Shown: piece by piece, positions 56,261 through 64,000 of the stretch
Numbering within the stretch: the stretch's first letter is position 1
Layout of the letters: the number at the start of each line of letters is the position of its first letter
Assembly: GCF_030269685.1 (NCBI RefSeq)
Contig: NZ_BSTT01000009.1
Span: 62,001 to 126,000 of the forward strand
Length of the DNA: 64,000 bases
Source of the DNA: Actinomycetospora sp. NBRC 106378
GTDB taxonomy: Bacteria > Actinomycetota > Actinomycetes > Mycobacteriales > Pseudonocardiaceae
Direction of reading: 5' to 3'
Made by a program: the position numbers and the translations under genes
Notes under the pieces: model-generated
The model's input: the letters and a program-made list of their open reading frames with translations, nothing else
Databases searched by the model: none
Told to the model about the DNA's origin: nothing

Positions 56261-57646
56261 ATGACGGTGGCCGCGAGGTCCGAGGGGCCGATCCGGGGTC
56301 GGTGGATCGACGACTGGCGACCCGAGGACGAGTCCTTCTGGAACGGCGGCGGCAAGCGGGTCGCGAACCGGAACCTGTGGTTCTCGGTGTTCTCCGAGCA
56401 CATCGGCTTCTCGATCTGGTCGCTGTTCGCCGTGCTCGTGCTCTTCATGCCCGAGCAGACCTATCACATCGACACGGCGGGCAAGTTCTTCCTCGTGTCG
56501 ATGCCGACGTTGGTCGGGTCGGTGCTGCGCCTGCCGTACACCCTCGCGGTCGCCGTCTTCGGCGGACGGAACTGGTCGGTCATCAGCGCCGCGCTGCTGC
56601 TCGTGCCGACGATCCTGCTCGCCGTCTTCATGCACCCCGGCACGAGCTACACCACGTTCATGGTGATCGCCGCGATCGCCGGCGTGGGCGGCGGGAACTT
56701 CGCGTCGTCGATGACGAACATCAACGCGTTCTTCCCCGAGAAGGAGAAGGGCAAGGCCCTCGGGCTGAACGCCGGCGGCGGCAACCTCGGTGTCGCGGTG
56801 ATCCAGCTGCTCGGGCTGCTCATCATCGCGACGGCGGGCACCGGCTCGCCGCGCATCCTGCTCGGCATCTACATCCCGCTCATCGTGCTGGCGCTGCTGG
56901 GCTCGGTCCTGTTCATGGACAACCTCACCTCGGTGCGCAACGACACCGGCGCGCTGAAGGAGGCCTGCTCCGAGGCCCAGACCTGGATCATCTCCTTCCT
57001 CTACATCGGCACCTTCGGCTCGTTCATCGGCTACAGCTTCGCGTTCGGCCTCGTCCTGCAGAACCAGTTCGGGCGCACCCCGCTGCAGGCGGCGACGCTC
57101 ACCTTCATCGGCCCGCTGCTCGGCTCGCTGATCCGCCCGGTCGGCGGCGCCCTCTCCGACCGGATCGGTGGCGTGCGGGTCACCTTCTGGAACTTCGTCG
57201 CGATGGCCGTCGCCGCGCTCATCTGCATCGGTGCCTCGGCGGTCGACTCCCTGCCGATCTTCGTCATCGGCTTCGTCCTGCTGTTCATCACCTCGGGCAT
57301 CGGCAACGGGTCGGTCTACAAGATGATCCCGGCGATCTTCCGGACGAAGGCCCTGGCCTCGTCGGAGTCGAGGGGCTGGGACCAGCAGGCCGCGCTGCTC
57401 TGGGCGCGGCGCATCTCCGGAGCGGTGATCGGCATCGCCGGCGCGATCGGCGCCTTCGGCGGGCTGCTCATCAACCTCGCCTTCCGCCAGTCCTTCCTCA
57501 CGATGAAGAGCGGCGTCCCCGCGTTCTGGGCCTTCCTGGCCTTCTACGCGGTCTGCTTCGCCGTCACCTACCTCGTCTACATGCGCCGCCCGAAGGCCGC
57601 GACCGACCCGAAGACGGGGTCGACGGTCTCGTACGCGTCCGTGTGA
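56261..57646 (+). CDS. narK: nitrate/nitrite MFS transporter NarK
   Basis: A 461-residue 12-helix NNP-family transporter. The two nitrate signature motifs are present: AIAGVGGGNFASSMTNINAFFP near 140 and LLFITSGIGNGSVYKMIPAIF near 345, and substrate arginines in VLRLPYT near 88 and SGIGNG-adjacent helices. It starts FWNGGGKRVANRNLWFSVF as expected. It imports nitrate or exchanges nitrate/nitrite for the downstream NirBD. GGGAGG stands before the ATG. A perfect hairpin separates it from nirB. Confidence 0.92.
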   Translation: MTVAARSEGPIRGRWIDDWRPEDESFWNGGGKRVANRNLWFSVFSEHIGFSIWSLFAVLVLFMPEQTYHIDTAGKFFLVSMPTLVGSVLRLPYTLAVAVFGGRNWSVISAALLLVPTILLAVFMHPGTSYTTFMVIAAIAGVGGGNFASSMTNINAFFPEKEKGKALGLNAGGGNLGVAVIQLLGLLIIATAGTGSPRILLGIYIPLIVLALLGSVLFMDNLTSVRNDTGALKEACSEAQTWIISFLYIGTFGSFIGYSFAFGLVLQNQFGRTPLQAATLTFIGPLLGSLIRPVGGALSDRIGGVRVTFWNFVAMAVAALICIGASAVDSLPIFVIGFVLLFITSGIGNGSVYKMIPAIFRTKALASSESRGWDQQAALLWARRISGAVIGIAGAIGAFGGLLINLAFRQSFLTMKSGVPAFWAFLAFYAVCFAVTYLVYMRRPKAATDPKTGSTVSYASV

Positions 57647-57649
57647 GCA

Positions 57650-57695
57650 CAGGTGAGCAGTAATCCGTGCTCAGGCACGGATTACTGCTCACCTG
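57650..57695. terminator. perfect hairpin between narK and nirB
   Basis: A 21-base perfect stem (57650-57670 with 57675-57695) and a TCAG tetraloop; arms begin CAGGTGAGCAGTAATCC and its complement. The stem is less GC-rich than its surroundings. It starts three bases after the narK stop and ends just before the nirB ribosome site, so it may attenuate transcription into nirB or protect the narK mRNA 3' end. Confidence 0.8.
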
Positions 57696-57717
57696 CGACC
57701 GAAGGGAGCACATCCGC

Positions 57718-60306
57718 ATGAACCCCCGTACGGTCGTCGTCGTCGGCCACGGGATGGTGGGCCACCGGTTCGTCGAGAGCCTCCGTCGGCTCGACACCGA
57801 GGACGCCTGGAAGGTCGTGGTGCTGGCCGAGGAGAACCGGCCCGCGTACGACCGGGTCGCGCTGTCGTCCTACGTCGGCGACGCCTCGGCCGAGGACCTC
57901 ACCCTCGACGAGCACAGCGACCCGCTGGTGGAGCTGCACCTCGACGAGCCGGTCACCGGCATGGACCTCGCGGCGCGCACCGTCCGCACCGCGAAGGGCC
58001 GCGACGTCGCCTACGACGAGCTCGTGATCGCCACCGGCAGCGTGCCGTTCGTGCCGCCGGTCCCGGGCCGCGATCTCGACAACGTCTTCGTCTACCGCAC
58101 CCTCGACGACCTCGACGGGCTGCGGGCCGCCGCGGAGACGGCCATCGCCAACGCGGGGGCGGGCCGCCGGGCGGGCGTGGTGGTCGGCGGTGGGCTGCTC
58201 GGGCTGGAGGCCGCGAACGCGCTGCGCCAGCTCGGCCTCTCACCGCACGTGGTGGAGATGGCGCCGCGGCTGATGCCGGTCCAGGTCGACGAGGGTGGCG
58301 GCGCCCTGCTCCAGCGCCTGGTCTCCGACCTCGGCCTGCGGGTGCACACCGGCGTCTCGACGAGTTCGATCGCGCCGGACCACCGCGGCGGTCTCACCGT
58401 CACGCTCTCCGACGACACCGAGCTCGACGCGTCGGTGGTCGTGTTCTCCGCCGGCATCCGGCCCGCGGACTCCCTCGCCCGCGAGGTCGGCCTCGAGGTC
58501 GGCGAGCGCGGCGGCGTCCTGGTCGACGACCGCTGCCGCACCTCCGCCGAGCACGTGTGGGCCATCGGCGAGGTGGCCGCGGTGAAGGGCCGCACGTACG
58601 GGCTGGTCGCGCCCGGCTACGCGATGGCCGAGGTGGTCGCCGAGCGACTCACCGGTGGAGATGGCCGCTTCTCCGAGGCCGACATGTCGACGAAGCTCAA
58701 GCTGCTCGGGGTCGACGTCGCGAGCTTCGGCGACGCGCACGCGGCGAGCCCCGGGGCCCTCGAGGTCACGCTCAACGACCCGGTCGCCGGGACGTACTCG
58801 AAGCTCGTCGTCTCCGACGACGCGACGACCCTGCTCGGCGGGATCCTCGTCGGCGACGCGTCGAACTACGAGACGCTGCGCGGGTTCCTCGGCGAGAACC
58901 TCCCGGGCGACCCGATGTCGCTGATCGCGCCCGCGGGAGACGGCGCCGTGGGCGTCGGGGTCGACGCGCTGCCCGACGGCGCCCAGATCTGCTCCTGCAA
59001 CGCCGTGACCAAGGGTGCGCTGGTCGCGGCCATCACCTCGGGCGAGGCCACCACGGTGCCCCAGCTCAAGGCGTGCACCCGGGCCGGCACCACGTGCGGG
59101 TCCTGCGTGCCGACGCTCGGCAAGGTCCTCGCGTCGTGCGGCGTCGAGGTGTCGAAGTCGCTCTGCGAGCACTTCTCCCAGTCCCGCGCCGAGCTCTACG
59201 AGATCGTCATGGCGACGGGCCTGCGGACGTTCTCCGAGATCGTCGGGCAGTACGGCACCGGGCGGGGCTGCGACATCTGCAAGCCCGCCGTCGCGTCCAT
59301 GCTCGCGACCCTCGCCGGCGGCCACGTGCTCGACGGCGAGTCGGCGACGCTGCAGGACACCAACGACCACTTCCTCGCGAACATGCAGCGCAACGGCACC
59401 TACTCGGTGGTGCCGCGACTGCCCGGCGGGGAGGTCACGCCCGAGGGGCTCATCGCGATCGGCTCGGTGGCGAAGGACTTCGGGCTCTACACCAAGATCA
59501 CCGGGGGTCAGCGGATCGACATGTTCGGGGCCCGGGTCGACGACCTCCCGAAGATCTGGCGCCGACTGGTCGACGCCGGGTTCGAGTCCGGCCACGCCTA
59601 CGGGAAGTCGCTGCGCACGGTGAAGTCGTGCGTCGGCACCGACTGGTGCCGCTACGGCGTGCAGGACTCGGTCGGCCTCGCCGTCGCGCTCGAGCTGCGG
59701 TACCGGGGGCTGCGCTCGCCGCACAAGCTCAAGTCCGGGGTGTCGGGCTGCGCCCGCGAGTGCGCCGAGGCCCGCTCCAAGGACTTCGGCATCATCGCCA
59801 CCGAGACCGGGTGGAACCTCTACCTGGGTGGGAACGGCGGGTTCACCCCGCGGCACGCGGAGCTGATCGCCTCCGACCTGGACACGACGACGCTGGTCCG
59901 CACGATCGACCGGTTCCTCATGTTCTACATCCGCACCGCCGACCGGCTGCAGCGGACGGCGCCGTGGATGGAGTCGCTCGAGGGCGGCATCGACCACCTC
60001 CGTGACGTGATCATGTCCGACTCGCTCGGCATCTGCACGTCCCTCGACGAGCAGATGGCACGCCACGTCGAGGGCTACGCCGACGAGTGGGCCGCGGTCC
60101 TGGAGGACCCGGAGAAGCTCGAGCGGTTCACCTCGTTCGTCAACGCCCCGGGCACGCCCGACCCGACGATCGAGTTCGTCGACCACCTCGGTCGCCGCGT
60201 CCCGGCCGGGATGAAGGACGGGCAGCCGACGGACCTCGCCGCCCTCGGCCTGGGCGGCGTTCCGATCACCGACGGAGCCCGCATCCCGATGGGAGCCCCC
60301 GCATGA
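57718..60306 (+). CDS. nirB: NAD(P)H nitrite reductase, large subunit
   Basis: An 862-residue assimilatory nitrite reductase. FAD site VVVVGHGMVGHRF; NAD site VVVGGGLLGLEAANAL; the Bfd-like [2Fe-2S] site CSCNAVTKG with CGSC near 425-463; a second small motif GRGCDICKP near 520; then the siroheme domain with CVGTDWC near 638 and SGCAREC near 677, giving Cx5C and Cx3C. It reduces nitrite to ammonium with NirD. GAAGGGAG ahead of ATG 57718 fixes the start. ATGA overlap with nirD. Confidence 0.94.
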   Translation: MNPRTVVVVGHGMVGHRFVESLRRLDTEDAWKVVVLAEENRPAYDRVALSSYVGDASAEDLTLDEHSDPLVELHLDEPVTGMDLAARTVRTAKGRDVAYDELVIATGSVPFVPPVPGRDLDNVFVYRTLDDLDGLRAAAETAIANAGAGRRAGVVVGGGLLGLEAANALRQLGLSPHVVEMAPRLMPVQVDEGGGALLQRLVSDLGLRVHTGVSTSSIAPDHRGGLTVTLSDDTELDASVVVFSAGIRPADSLAREVGLEVGERGGVLVDDRCRTSAEHVWAIGEVAAVKGRTYGLVAPGYAMAEVVAERLTGGDGRFSEADMSTKLKLLGVDVASFGDAHAASPGALEVTLNDPVAGTYSKLVVSDDATTLLGGILVGDASNYETLRGFLGENLPGDPMSLIAPAGDGAVGVGVDALPDGAQICSCNAVTKGALVAAITSGEATTVPQLKACTRAGTTCGSCVPTLGKVLASCGVEVSKSLCEHFSQSRAELYEIVMATGLRTFSEIVGQYGTGRGCDICKPAVASMLATLAGGHVLDGESATLQDTNDHFLANMQRNGTYSVVPRLPGGEVTPEGLIAIGSVAKDFGLYTKITGGQRIDMFGARVDDLPKIWRRLVDAGFESGHAYGKSLRTVKSCVGTDWCRYGVQDSVGLAVALELRYRGLRSPHKLKSGVSGCARECAEARSKDFGIIATETGWNLYLGGNGGFTPRHAELIASDLDTTTLVRTIDRFLMFYIRTADRLQRTAPWMESLEGGIDHLRDVIMSDSLGICTSLDEQMARHVEGYADEWAAVLEDPEKLERFTSFVNAPGTPDPTIEFVDHLGRRVPAGMKDGQPTDLAALGLGGVPITDGARIPMGAPA

Positions 60307-60731
60307 CCGCGCAGGCCGACGTCCGCCAGCACCCCTCGGGCTCGACCGACGGCGCCGAGGCCAAGGACCCGCACCCGACCCCCTCGACCCCCGCCGAACC
60401 CTCGTCCGGGACGGGGTGGACCGAGGTCTGCCCCCTGGAGAAGCTCCAGCCCGAGCGGGGGGTGTGCGCGCTGGTCGGCGGGGAGCCGGTCGCGGTGTTC
60501 CGTACCCACGACGACCGCCTGTTCGCCCTGCACAACGTCGACCCGTTCTCGAACGCCTCGGTGCTCTCGCGGGGCGTCGTCGGGGACCTCGGTGGCACCC
60601 CGGTGGTGGCCTCGCCGCTGTACAAGCAGCACTTCGCGCTGGAGTCCGGACAGGCGCTGGAGGACGAGACCGTCAGGGTGGCGACCTATCCTGTGCGGGT
60701 GGTGAACGGGACGGTCGAGGTCGGCGCATGA
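60303..60731 (+). CDS. nirD: nitrite reductase, small subunit
   Basis: A 142-residue protein with a disordered 35-residue N-terminus and a Rieske-like fold (WTEVCPLEKLQPERGVCALV, VFRTHDDRLFALHNVDPFS, VVASPLYKQHFALESG). As in NirD, the Rieske Cys/His cluster ligands are absent. It is the partner of NirB. Start overlaps the nirB stop (ATGA) and its stop overlaps the HemD-like gene. Confidence 0.92.
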   Translation: MTAQADVRQHPSGSTDGAEAKDPHPTPSTPAEPSSGTGWTEVCPLEKLQPERGVCALVGGEPVAVFRTHDDRLFALHNVDPFSNASVLSRGVVGDLGGTPVVASPLYKQHFALESGQALEDETVRVATYPVRVVNGTVEVGA

Positions 60732-61567
60732 GCGGCGGGCCGCTGGACGGCGTGCGCGTCGGGGTGACGGCCGACCGTCGTGCCGACGACCAGATCGAGC
60801 TCCTGCACCGCAAGGGCGCGACCACGGTGCACGGGCCGACGATGCGGATCGTGCCCCTCGCCGACGACTCGGAGCTGGCCGCGACGACGCGGACGCTGCT
60901 CGACGCGCCGCCCGACGTCGTCGTGGCCACCACCGGGCAGGGCTTCCGCGGCTGGCTCGAGGTGGCCGACGAGTGGGGACTCGGCGAGCGCCTGCGGGAG
61001 GTGCTGGGGTCCGCGGAGGTGCTGGCGCGGGGCCCGAAGGCCCGCGGCGCGATCCGGAGGGCCGGGTTCCGCGAGGCGTGGTCGGCCGACGAGACCGAGT
61101 CGTCGCCGGAGGTGCTCGAGCACCTGCTCGCCGAGGGGGTGTCCGGGCGCCGGATCGCGGTGCAGCTGCACGGCGACCCGATGACCTCGTTCCTGGCGGC
61201 GCTGCGCGAGGCGGGCGCCGACGTCGTCGAGGTGCACGTCTACCGGTGGGAGCCGCCGCCCGACCTCCCGGCGGTCGACGCCCTGATCGCGGCCATCGTC
61301 GACGGTGCGGTCGACGTCGTGACGTTCACGTCCGCGCCGGCGGTGGAGGGCCTCTTCCACCGGGCGGAGGCGATCGGGTCGGTCCCGGACGTGGTGGCCG
61401 CCTTCCGCGGTGGGGTGCTCGCCTGCGCCGTCGGGCCGGTCACCGCGGCGCCGCTGGACCGGCTCGAGGTGCCCTCGATCGCCCCGGACCGGTTCCGCCT
61501 GGGCGCGATGGTGAAGCGGCTGGAGGAGCACGTGGGAGACGGAGCGCAGCGGAGCTCGGCCCCATGA
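60728..61567 (+). CDS. uroporphyrinogen-III synthase-like protein without DNA-binding tail
   Basis: A 279-residue HemD-fold protein: GVRVGVTADRRADDQIELLHRKGATTVHGP, VVVATTGQGFRGW, RGPKARGAIRRAG, GRRIAVQLHGD, VDVVTFTSAPAVEGLFH and ACAVGPVTAAPLDRL are the two alternating lobes. It cyclises hydroxymethylbilane, feeding siroheme for NirB. The mycobacterial homologue beside nirBD carries an added OmpR-type winged helix (by memory, Rv0260c); here the protein ends soon after GAMVKRLEEHVG. Four-base overlap with nirD, so in the nir operon. Confidence 0.87.
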   Translation: MSGGPLDGVRVGVTADRRADDQIELLHRKGATTVHGPTMRIVPLADDSELAATTRTLLDAPPDVVVATTGQGFRGWLEVADEWGLGERLREVLGSAEVLARGPKARGAIRRAGFREAWSADETESSPEVLEHLLAEGVSGRRIAVQLHGDPMTSFLAALREAGADVVEVHVYRWEPPPDLPAVDALIAAIVDGAVDVVTFTSAPAVEGLFHRAEAIGSVPDVVAAFRGGVLACAVGPVTAAPLDRLEVPSIAPDRFRLGAMVKRLEEHVGDGAQRSSAP

Positions 61568-61583
61568 GCGTGGCGGCGTCCTC

Positions 61584-62252
61584 GTGACCCTGGTGGTCCT
61601 CGCGCACGGCACGAACGACCCGGCCGGTCGCGCGACCTGGGGTGCGTTGCTCACGCGCGTGCGGGAGCTCCTCCCCGACACCGGCGTGCGGCTGGCCTGG
61701 GCAGGCGTGGCGCGTCCGCAGCTGGCCGACCTGCTGCCGAAGCTGCCCGACGGCCCCGTCGTGGTGGTGCCGGCGTTCCTCGCGTCGGGCTTCCACGTGC
61801 GCCGGGACGTGCCCGAGCAGCTGGCGGCCCTCGGGCGCCCCGACGTGCGGGTGACCGACCCGCTGGGCCCCGACCCGGTGCTCGTCGACGCCGCGCTCGC
61901 GCGGCTGCGCGACGCCGGGTGGCGCGACGAGCAGGTCGTGCTCGCGGCGGCCGGGTCCACCGACGAGGTGGCGCAGGCCGACCTGCGGGTGGCGGCGTCG
62001 CTGGTCGAGGAGCGGGTCGGGGTCGGGGTGCCGGTCGGCTACATCGCGGGCGGCGCGCCGAAGCTGGCCGAGGTGGTGGGCGCGCAGGACCGGCCGGTCG
62101 CGCTCCTGACGTGGTTGCTCGCGCCGGGGGTGTTCCACCGGTGGGCCGCCGCGACCGGCGCGGCGGTGGTCGCGGAGCCGTTGGGCGACCACCCGGCGGT
62201 CGTGTCGCTGCTCGTCGACCGGTACCGGGCCTCGGTGGCGCTCGCGGGCTGA
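61584..62252 (+). CDS. CbiX/SirB-type sirohydrochlorin chelatase
   Basis: A 222-residue protein with two similar halves. VVLAHGTNDPAGR holds the first metal-handling His, VVVVPAFLASGFHVRRDVPEQL the second; VVLAAAGSTDEVAQADLRVAASL starts the C-terminal half. These enzymes insert Fe (or Co) into sirohydrochlorin, the last step to siroheme. It follows the HemD-like gene by 16 bases, fitting a siroheme supply module for NirB and perhaps for the fusion reductase. Confidence 0.87.
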   Translation: MTLVVLAHGTNDPAGRATWGALLTRVRELLPDTGVRLAWAGVARPQLADLLPKLPDGPVVVVPAFLASGFHVRRDVPEQLAALGRPDVRVTDPLGPDPVLVDAALARLRDAGWRDEQVVLAAAGSTDEVAQADLRVAASLVEERVGVGVPVGYIAGGAPKLAEVVGAQDRPVALLTWLLAPGVFHRWAAATGAAVVAEPLGDHPAVVSLLVDRYRASVALAG

Positions 62253-62332
62253 GCCCGTGCCCGCCCCGGAGTATGTCCGGCGGCCCGGATGGGCACTCCC
62301 GACCGCGCGGACGGCGGAGGGAGAAGCATCGG

Positions 62333-63865
62333 GTGGCCGAGGACGAGCTGATCGCCGGGCGCTACCGCGTCGTCGCCCGCGTGGGGAGCGGCGCGATGGG
62401 GGTGGTCTGGCGCGCCGAGGACGAGCGGCTGCGGCGCGCGGTGGCCCTCAAACAGGTCCGGCTGCCCGGTGGCGTCGACGAGCGCAGCACCGAGCAGGCC
62501 CACCAGCGCGTGATCCGGGAGGGCCGGCTCGTCGCCCGCATCCACCATCCGCACGCCATCTCGGTGTTCGACGTCGTCGACCACGACGGCGAGCCGTGGC
62601 TGGTCATGGAGTACCTGCCCTCGCGGAGCCTCGCCGAGGTCGTCGCCGAGGACGGGGCGCTGACGTCGCACGCCGCGGCGGCGATGGGCCACCAGGTCGC
62701 CGCGGCGCTGACCGCCGCCCACGCGGCCGGGATCGTCCACCGCGACGTCAAGCCGGGCAACGTCCTCATCGGCACCGACGGCGTCGTCAAGGTGACCGAC
62801 TTCGGCATCTCCCGCGCGGTCGACGAGGCCACCATCACCTCGACCGGCATGATGGCGGGCACGCCCGCCTACCTCGCTCCGGAGGTCGCCCGCGGGGCGG
62901 CCGCCGACTTCCGGTCGGACGTCTACTCGCTCGGGTCCACGATCTACGCGGCGGTCGAGGGTGCGCCGCCGTTCGGGACGGGCGAGAACCCGCTGGCGCT
63001 GCTGCACCGCGTCGCGACCGGGGACCACCCGGCGCCGCGGCTCGCGGGGAGTCTCGCGCCGCTGCTGGGGCGCCTGCTCGCCACCGACCCGCTGCACCGT
63101 CCGGAGATGCACCAGGTGCGCGACGAGCTCGAGCGCCTCGCCGCGGTCGACGTCGAGACCGACGCGTGGACCGAGGAGGCCCCGGGGACGAGCCCGACGG
63201 TGCCCGTGCCGCCCACGGACCGGCCGGAACCGATGCCGGCCGGCGCCGGCCGCGTCGCGGTCGCGCCGCCCGCACCGGGCCCCACGCATCCGCTGCCGCT
63301 CCGTCCGCAGGAGCCCGACCCGGCGCCGTCGCCCCGCCGTCGCCCGCTGCTGATCGGCCTCGCGCTGCTGCTGGTCGGGGCCGTCGCCGTCGTCGCCCTG
63401 GTGTTCTCGACGTCCGGGGGCGGGGTCACGGGCGCCACCACCGGGCCGTCGACGGGGGCCGCGCCCTCCGCCGGATCCGGATCCGGTTCCGCCTCCGACG
63501 ACGGGTCGGACTCCGACTCCCCGCCCGCCCCCGCCCCGGGGACGTCCGAGCAGGTCGCCCAGCAGCAGGCGATCGTCGACTACTACGGCCTGATCCCGTC
63601 GGACCTCGCCGCAGGGTGGGAGCGGTTGACGCCGTCCTACCAGCGGAACACCGCGGGCGGCTTCGCCGGCTACTCGCAGTTCTGGGGCGACATGAGCCGC
63701 GTGACCGTCCGCGGTGTGTCCCCGGCGCCCGGCGACTCCGTGGACGCCACGGTCACCTACACCTACCGCGACGGGCGCACCAGCTCCGAGCGGACGCTGT
63801 TCCGGATGGTGCAGCAGGACGGCGGGTGGAAGATCGACGGGAGCCAGGTGCTCTCCAGCCGCTGA
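62333..63865 (+). CDS. membrane Ser/Thr protein kinase (PknB-like)
   Basis: A 510-residue kinase. Kinase domain about 5-270: VGSGAMGVVWRAED (G loop), ALKQV (Lys), HRDVKPGNVL (catalytic loop), VTDFGISRAV (DFG), GTPAYLAPEV (activation end). A Pro-rich linker leads to one membrane helix (about 340-360, LLIGLALLLVGAVAVVALVF). The extracellular part has a Ser/Gly/Asp linker and an NTF2-like C-terminal domain (QQQAIVDYYGLIPSDLAAGW, MVQQDGGWKIDGS). No PASTA repeats, so the signal differs from PknB. GGAGGGAG precedes the GTG. Confidence 0.9.
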   Translation: MAEDELIAGRYRVVARVGSGAMGVVWRAEDERLRRAVALKQVRLPGGVDERSTEQAHQRVIREGRLVARIHHPHAISVFDVVDHDGEPWLVMEYLPSRSLAEVVAEDGALTSHAAAAMGHQVAAALTAAHAAGIVHRDVKPGNVLIGTDGVVKVTDFGISRAVDEATITSTGMMAGTPAYLAPEVARGAAADFRSDVYSLGSTIYAAVEGAPPFGTGENPLALLHRVATGDHPAPRLAGSLAPLLGRLLATDPLHRPEMHQVRDELERLAAVDVETDAWTEEAPGTSPTVPVPPTDRPEPMPAGAGRVAVAPPAPGPTHPLPLRPQEPDPAPSPRRRPLLIGLALLLVGAVAVVALVFSTSGGGVTGATTGPSTGAAPSAGSGSGSASDDGSDSDSPPAPAPGTSEQVAQQQAIVDYYGLIPSDLAAGWERLTPSYQRNTAGGFAGYSQFWGDMSRVTVRGVSPAPGDSVDATVTYTYRDGRTSSERTLFRMVQQDGGWKIDGSQVLSSR

Positions 63866-63872
63866 CCCGTCG

Positions 63873-64000
63873 TCAGGAACGCCGGTAGCGCTCGGCGTAA
63901 CGGGCCGCGGCCGCCTCGTCCTTGTCGCGGTCGCGTTCCGCGCGGGTGGCGACCCCGGTGCCCACCGGGAAGCCCGCCTTCACCAGCCGGTGCTCGGCGG
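63873..64000 (-). CDS. C-terminal part of a gene leaving the window
   Basis: The minus strand reads about 41 codons, HRLVKAGFPVGTGVATRAER and on to AERYRRS with a TGA at 63873-63875. The end is strongly charged. It is convergent with the kinase gene, eight bases away. Too little for identification. Confidence 0.5.
   Translation of the reverse strand, partial: AEHRLVKAGFPVGTGVATRAERDRDKDEAAAARYAERYRRS

Overview
This window is chromosomal DNA of a very GC-rich actinobacterium. Coding is dense, GTG starts are frequent, start/stop overlaps of the GTGA or ATGA kind are common, and several genes look leaderless. Gene content (GlnR-type regulator, menaquinone genes, DUF3107, DUF3152, MoeZ, TIGR02569-like protein, an ethylmalonyl-CoA-type MaoC) and a block ordered like the Mycobacterium rhlE-TetR-moeZ neighbourhood suggest a Pseudonocardiales-like organism. 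That placement is inference. I saw no rRNA, tRNA, CRISPR array, insertion sequence or prophage.

Layout. 1-7.9 kb: a SnoaL-like protein, a divergent MarR/LigB-dioxygenase pair with a clear operator, then a glycan operon (GT2 glycosyltransferase, 58-aa membrane protein, polysaccharide deacetylase, secreted LanC-like lipoprotein), then an XRE-cupin/GNAT pair divergent from one palindrome. 7.9-19 kb: Mrp Fe-S carrier, DUF1003 and PRC/MgtE_N/CBS proteins, a CoA lyase, acyl-CoA dehydrogenase and MaoC hydratase that look like ethylmalonyl-CoA pathway parts, a BLUF photoreceptor, MFS and CorA transporters. 19-24.8 kb: PH-domain, PHP and RecB-like proteins, kynureninase, MpaB-like protein and a hydrolase. 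24.9-33.4 kb: conserved core block (beta-propeller protein, DEAD-box helicase with a probable CTG start, ferritin-like protein, DUF3107, TetR, DUF3152 protease, MoeZ). 33.5-37.3 kb: DctA-type symporter with a response regulator and a DcuS/CitA-like kinase whose genes overlap tail to tail. 37.5-41.4 kb: one 1292-aa protein joining deacetylase, glycosyltransferase and acyltransferase. 41.3-47.8 kb: AMP-ligase, formate/nitrite channel, metallo-hydrolase, beta-carbonic anhydrase, MarR, a FAH-like hydratase and a disturbed stretch.

47.8-62.3 kb is the most interesting part: menaquinone genes (menB, menE, menC) and nitrate/nitrite assimilation genes (narK, nirB, nirD, a HemD-like protein, a CbiX-like chelatase). 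Between them, 20 bp after menE on the same strand, is an 823-aa reading frame that fuses a GlnR-type transcription factor (atypical receiver plus winged helix) to a full NirA/sulfite-reductase-like siroheme enzyme. The HemD-like protein of the nir operon lacks the OmpR-type DNA-binding tail that its mycobacterial counterpart carries. Together these suggest a regulator-enzyme chimera that could couple siroheme/nitrogen state to transcription. The window ends with a membrane Ser/Thr kinase and a partial gene.
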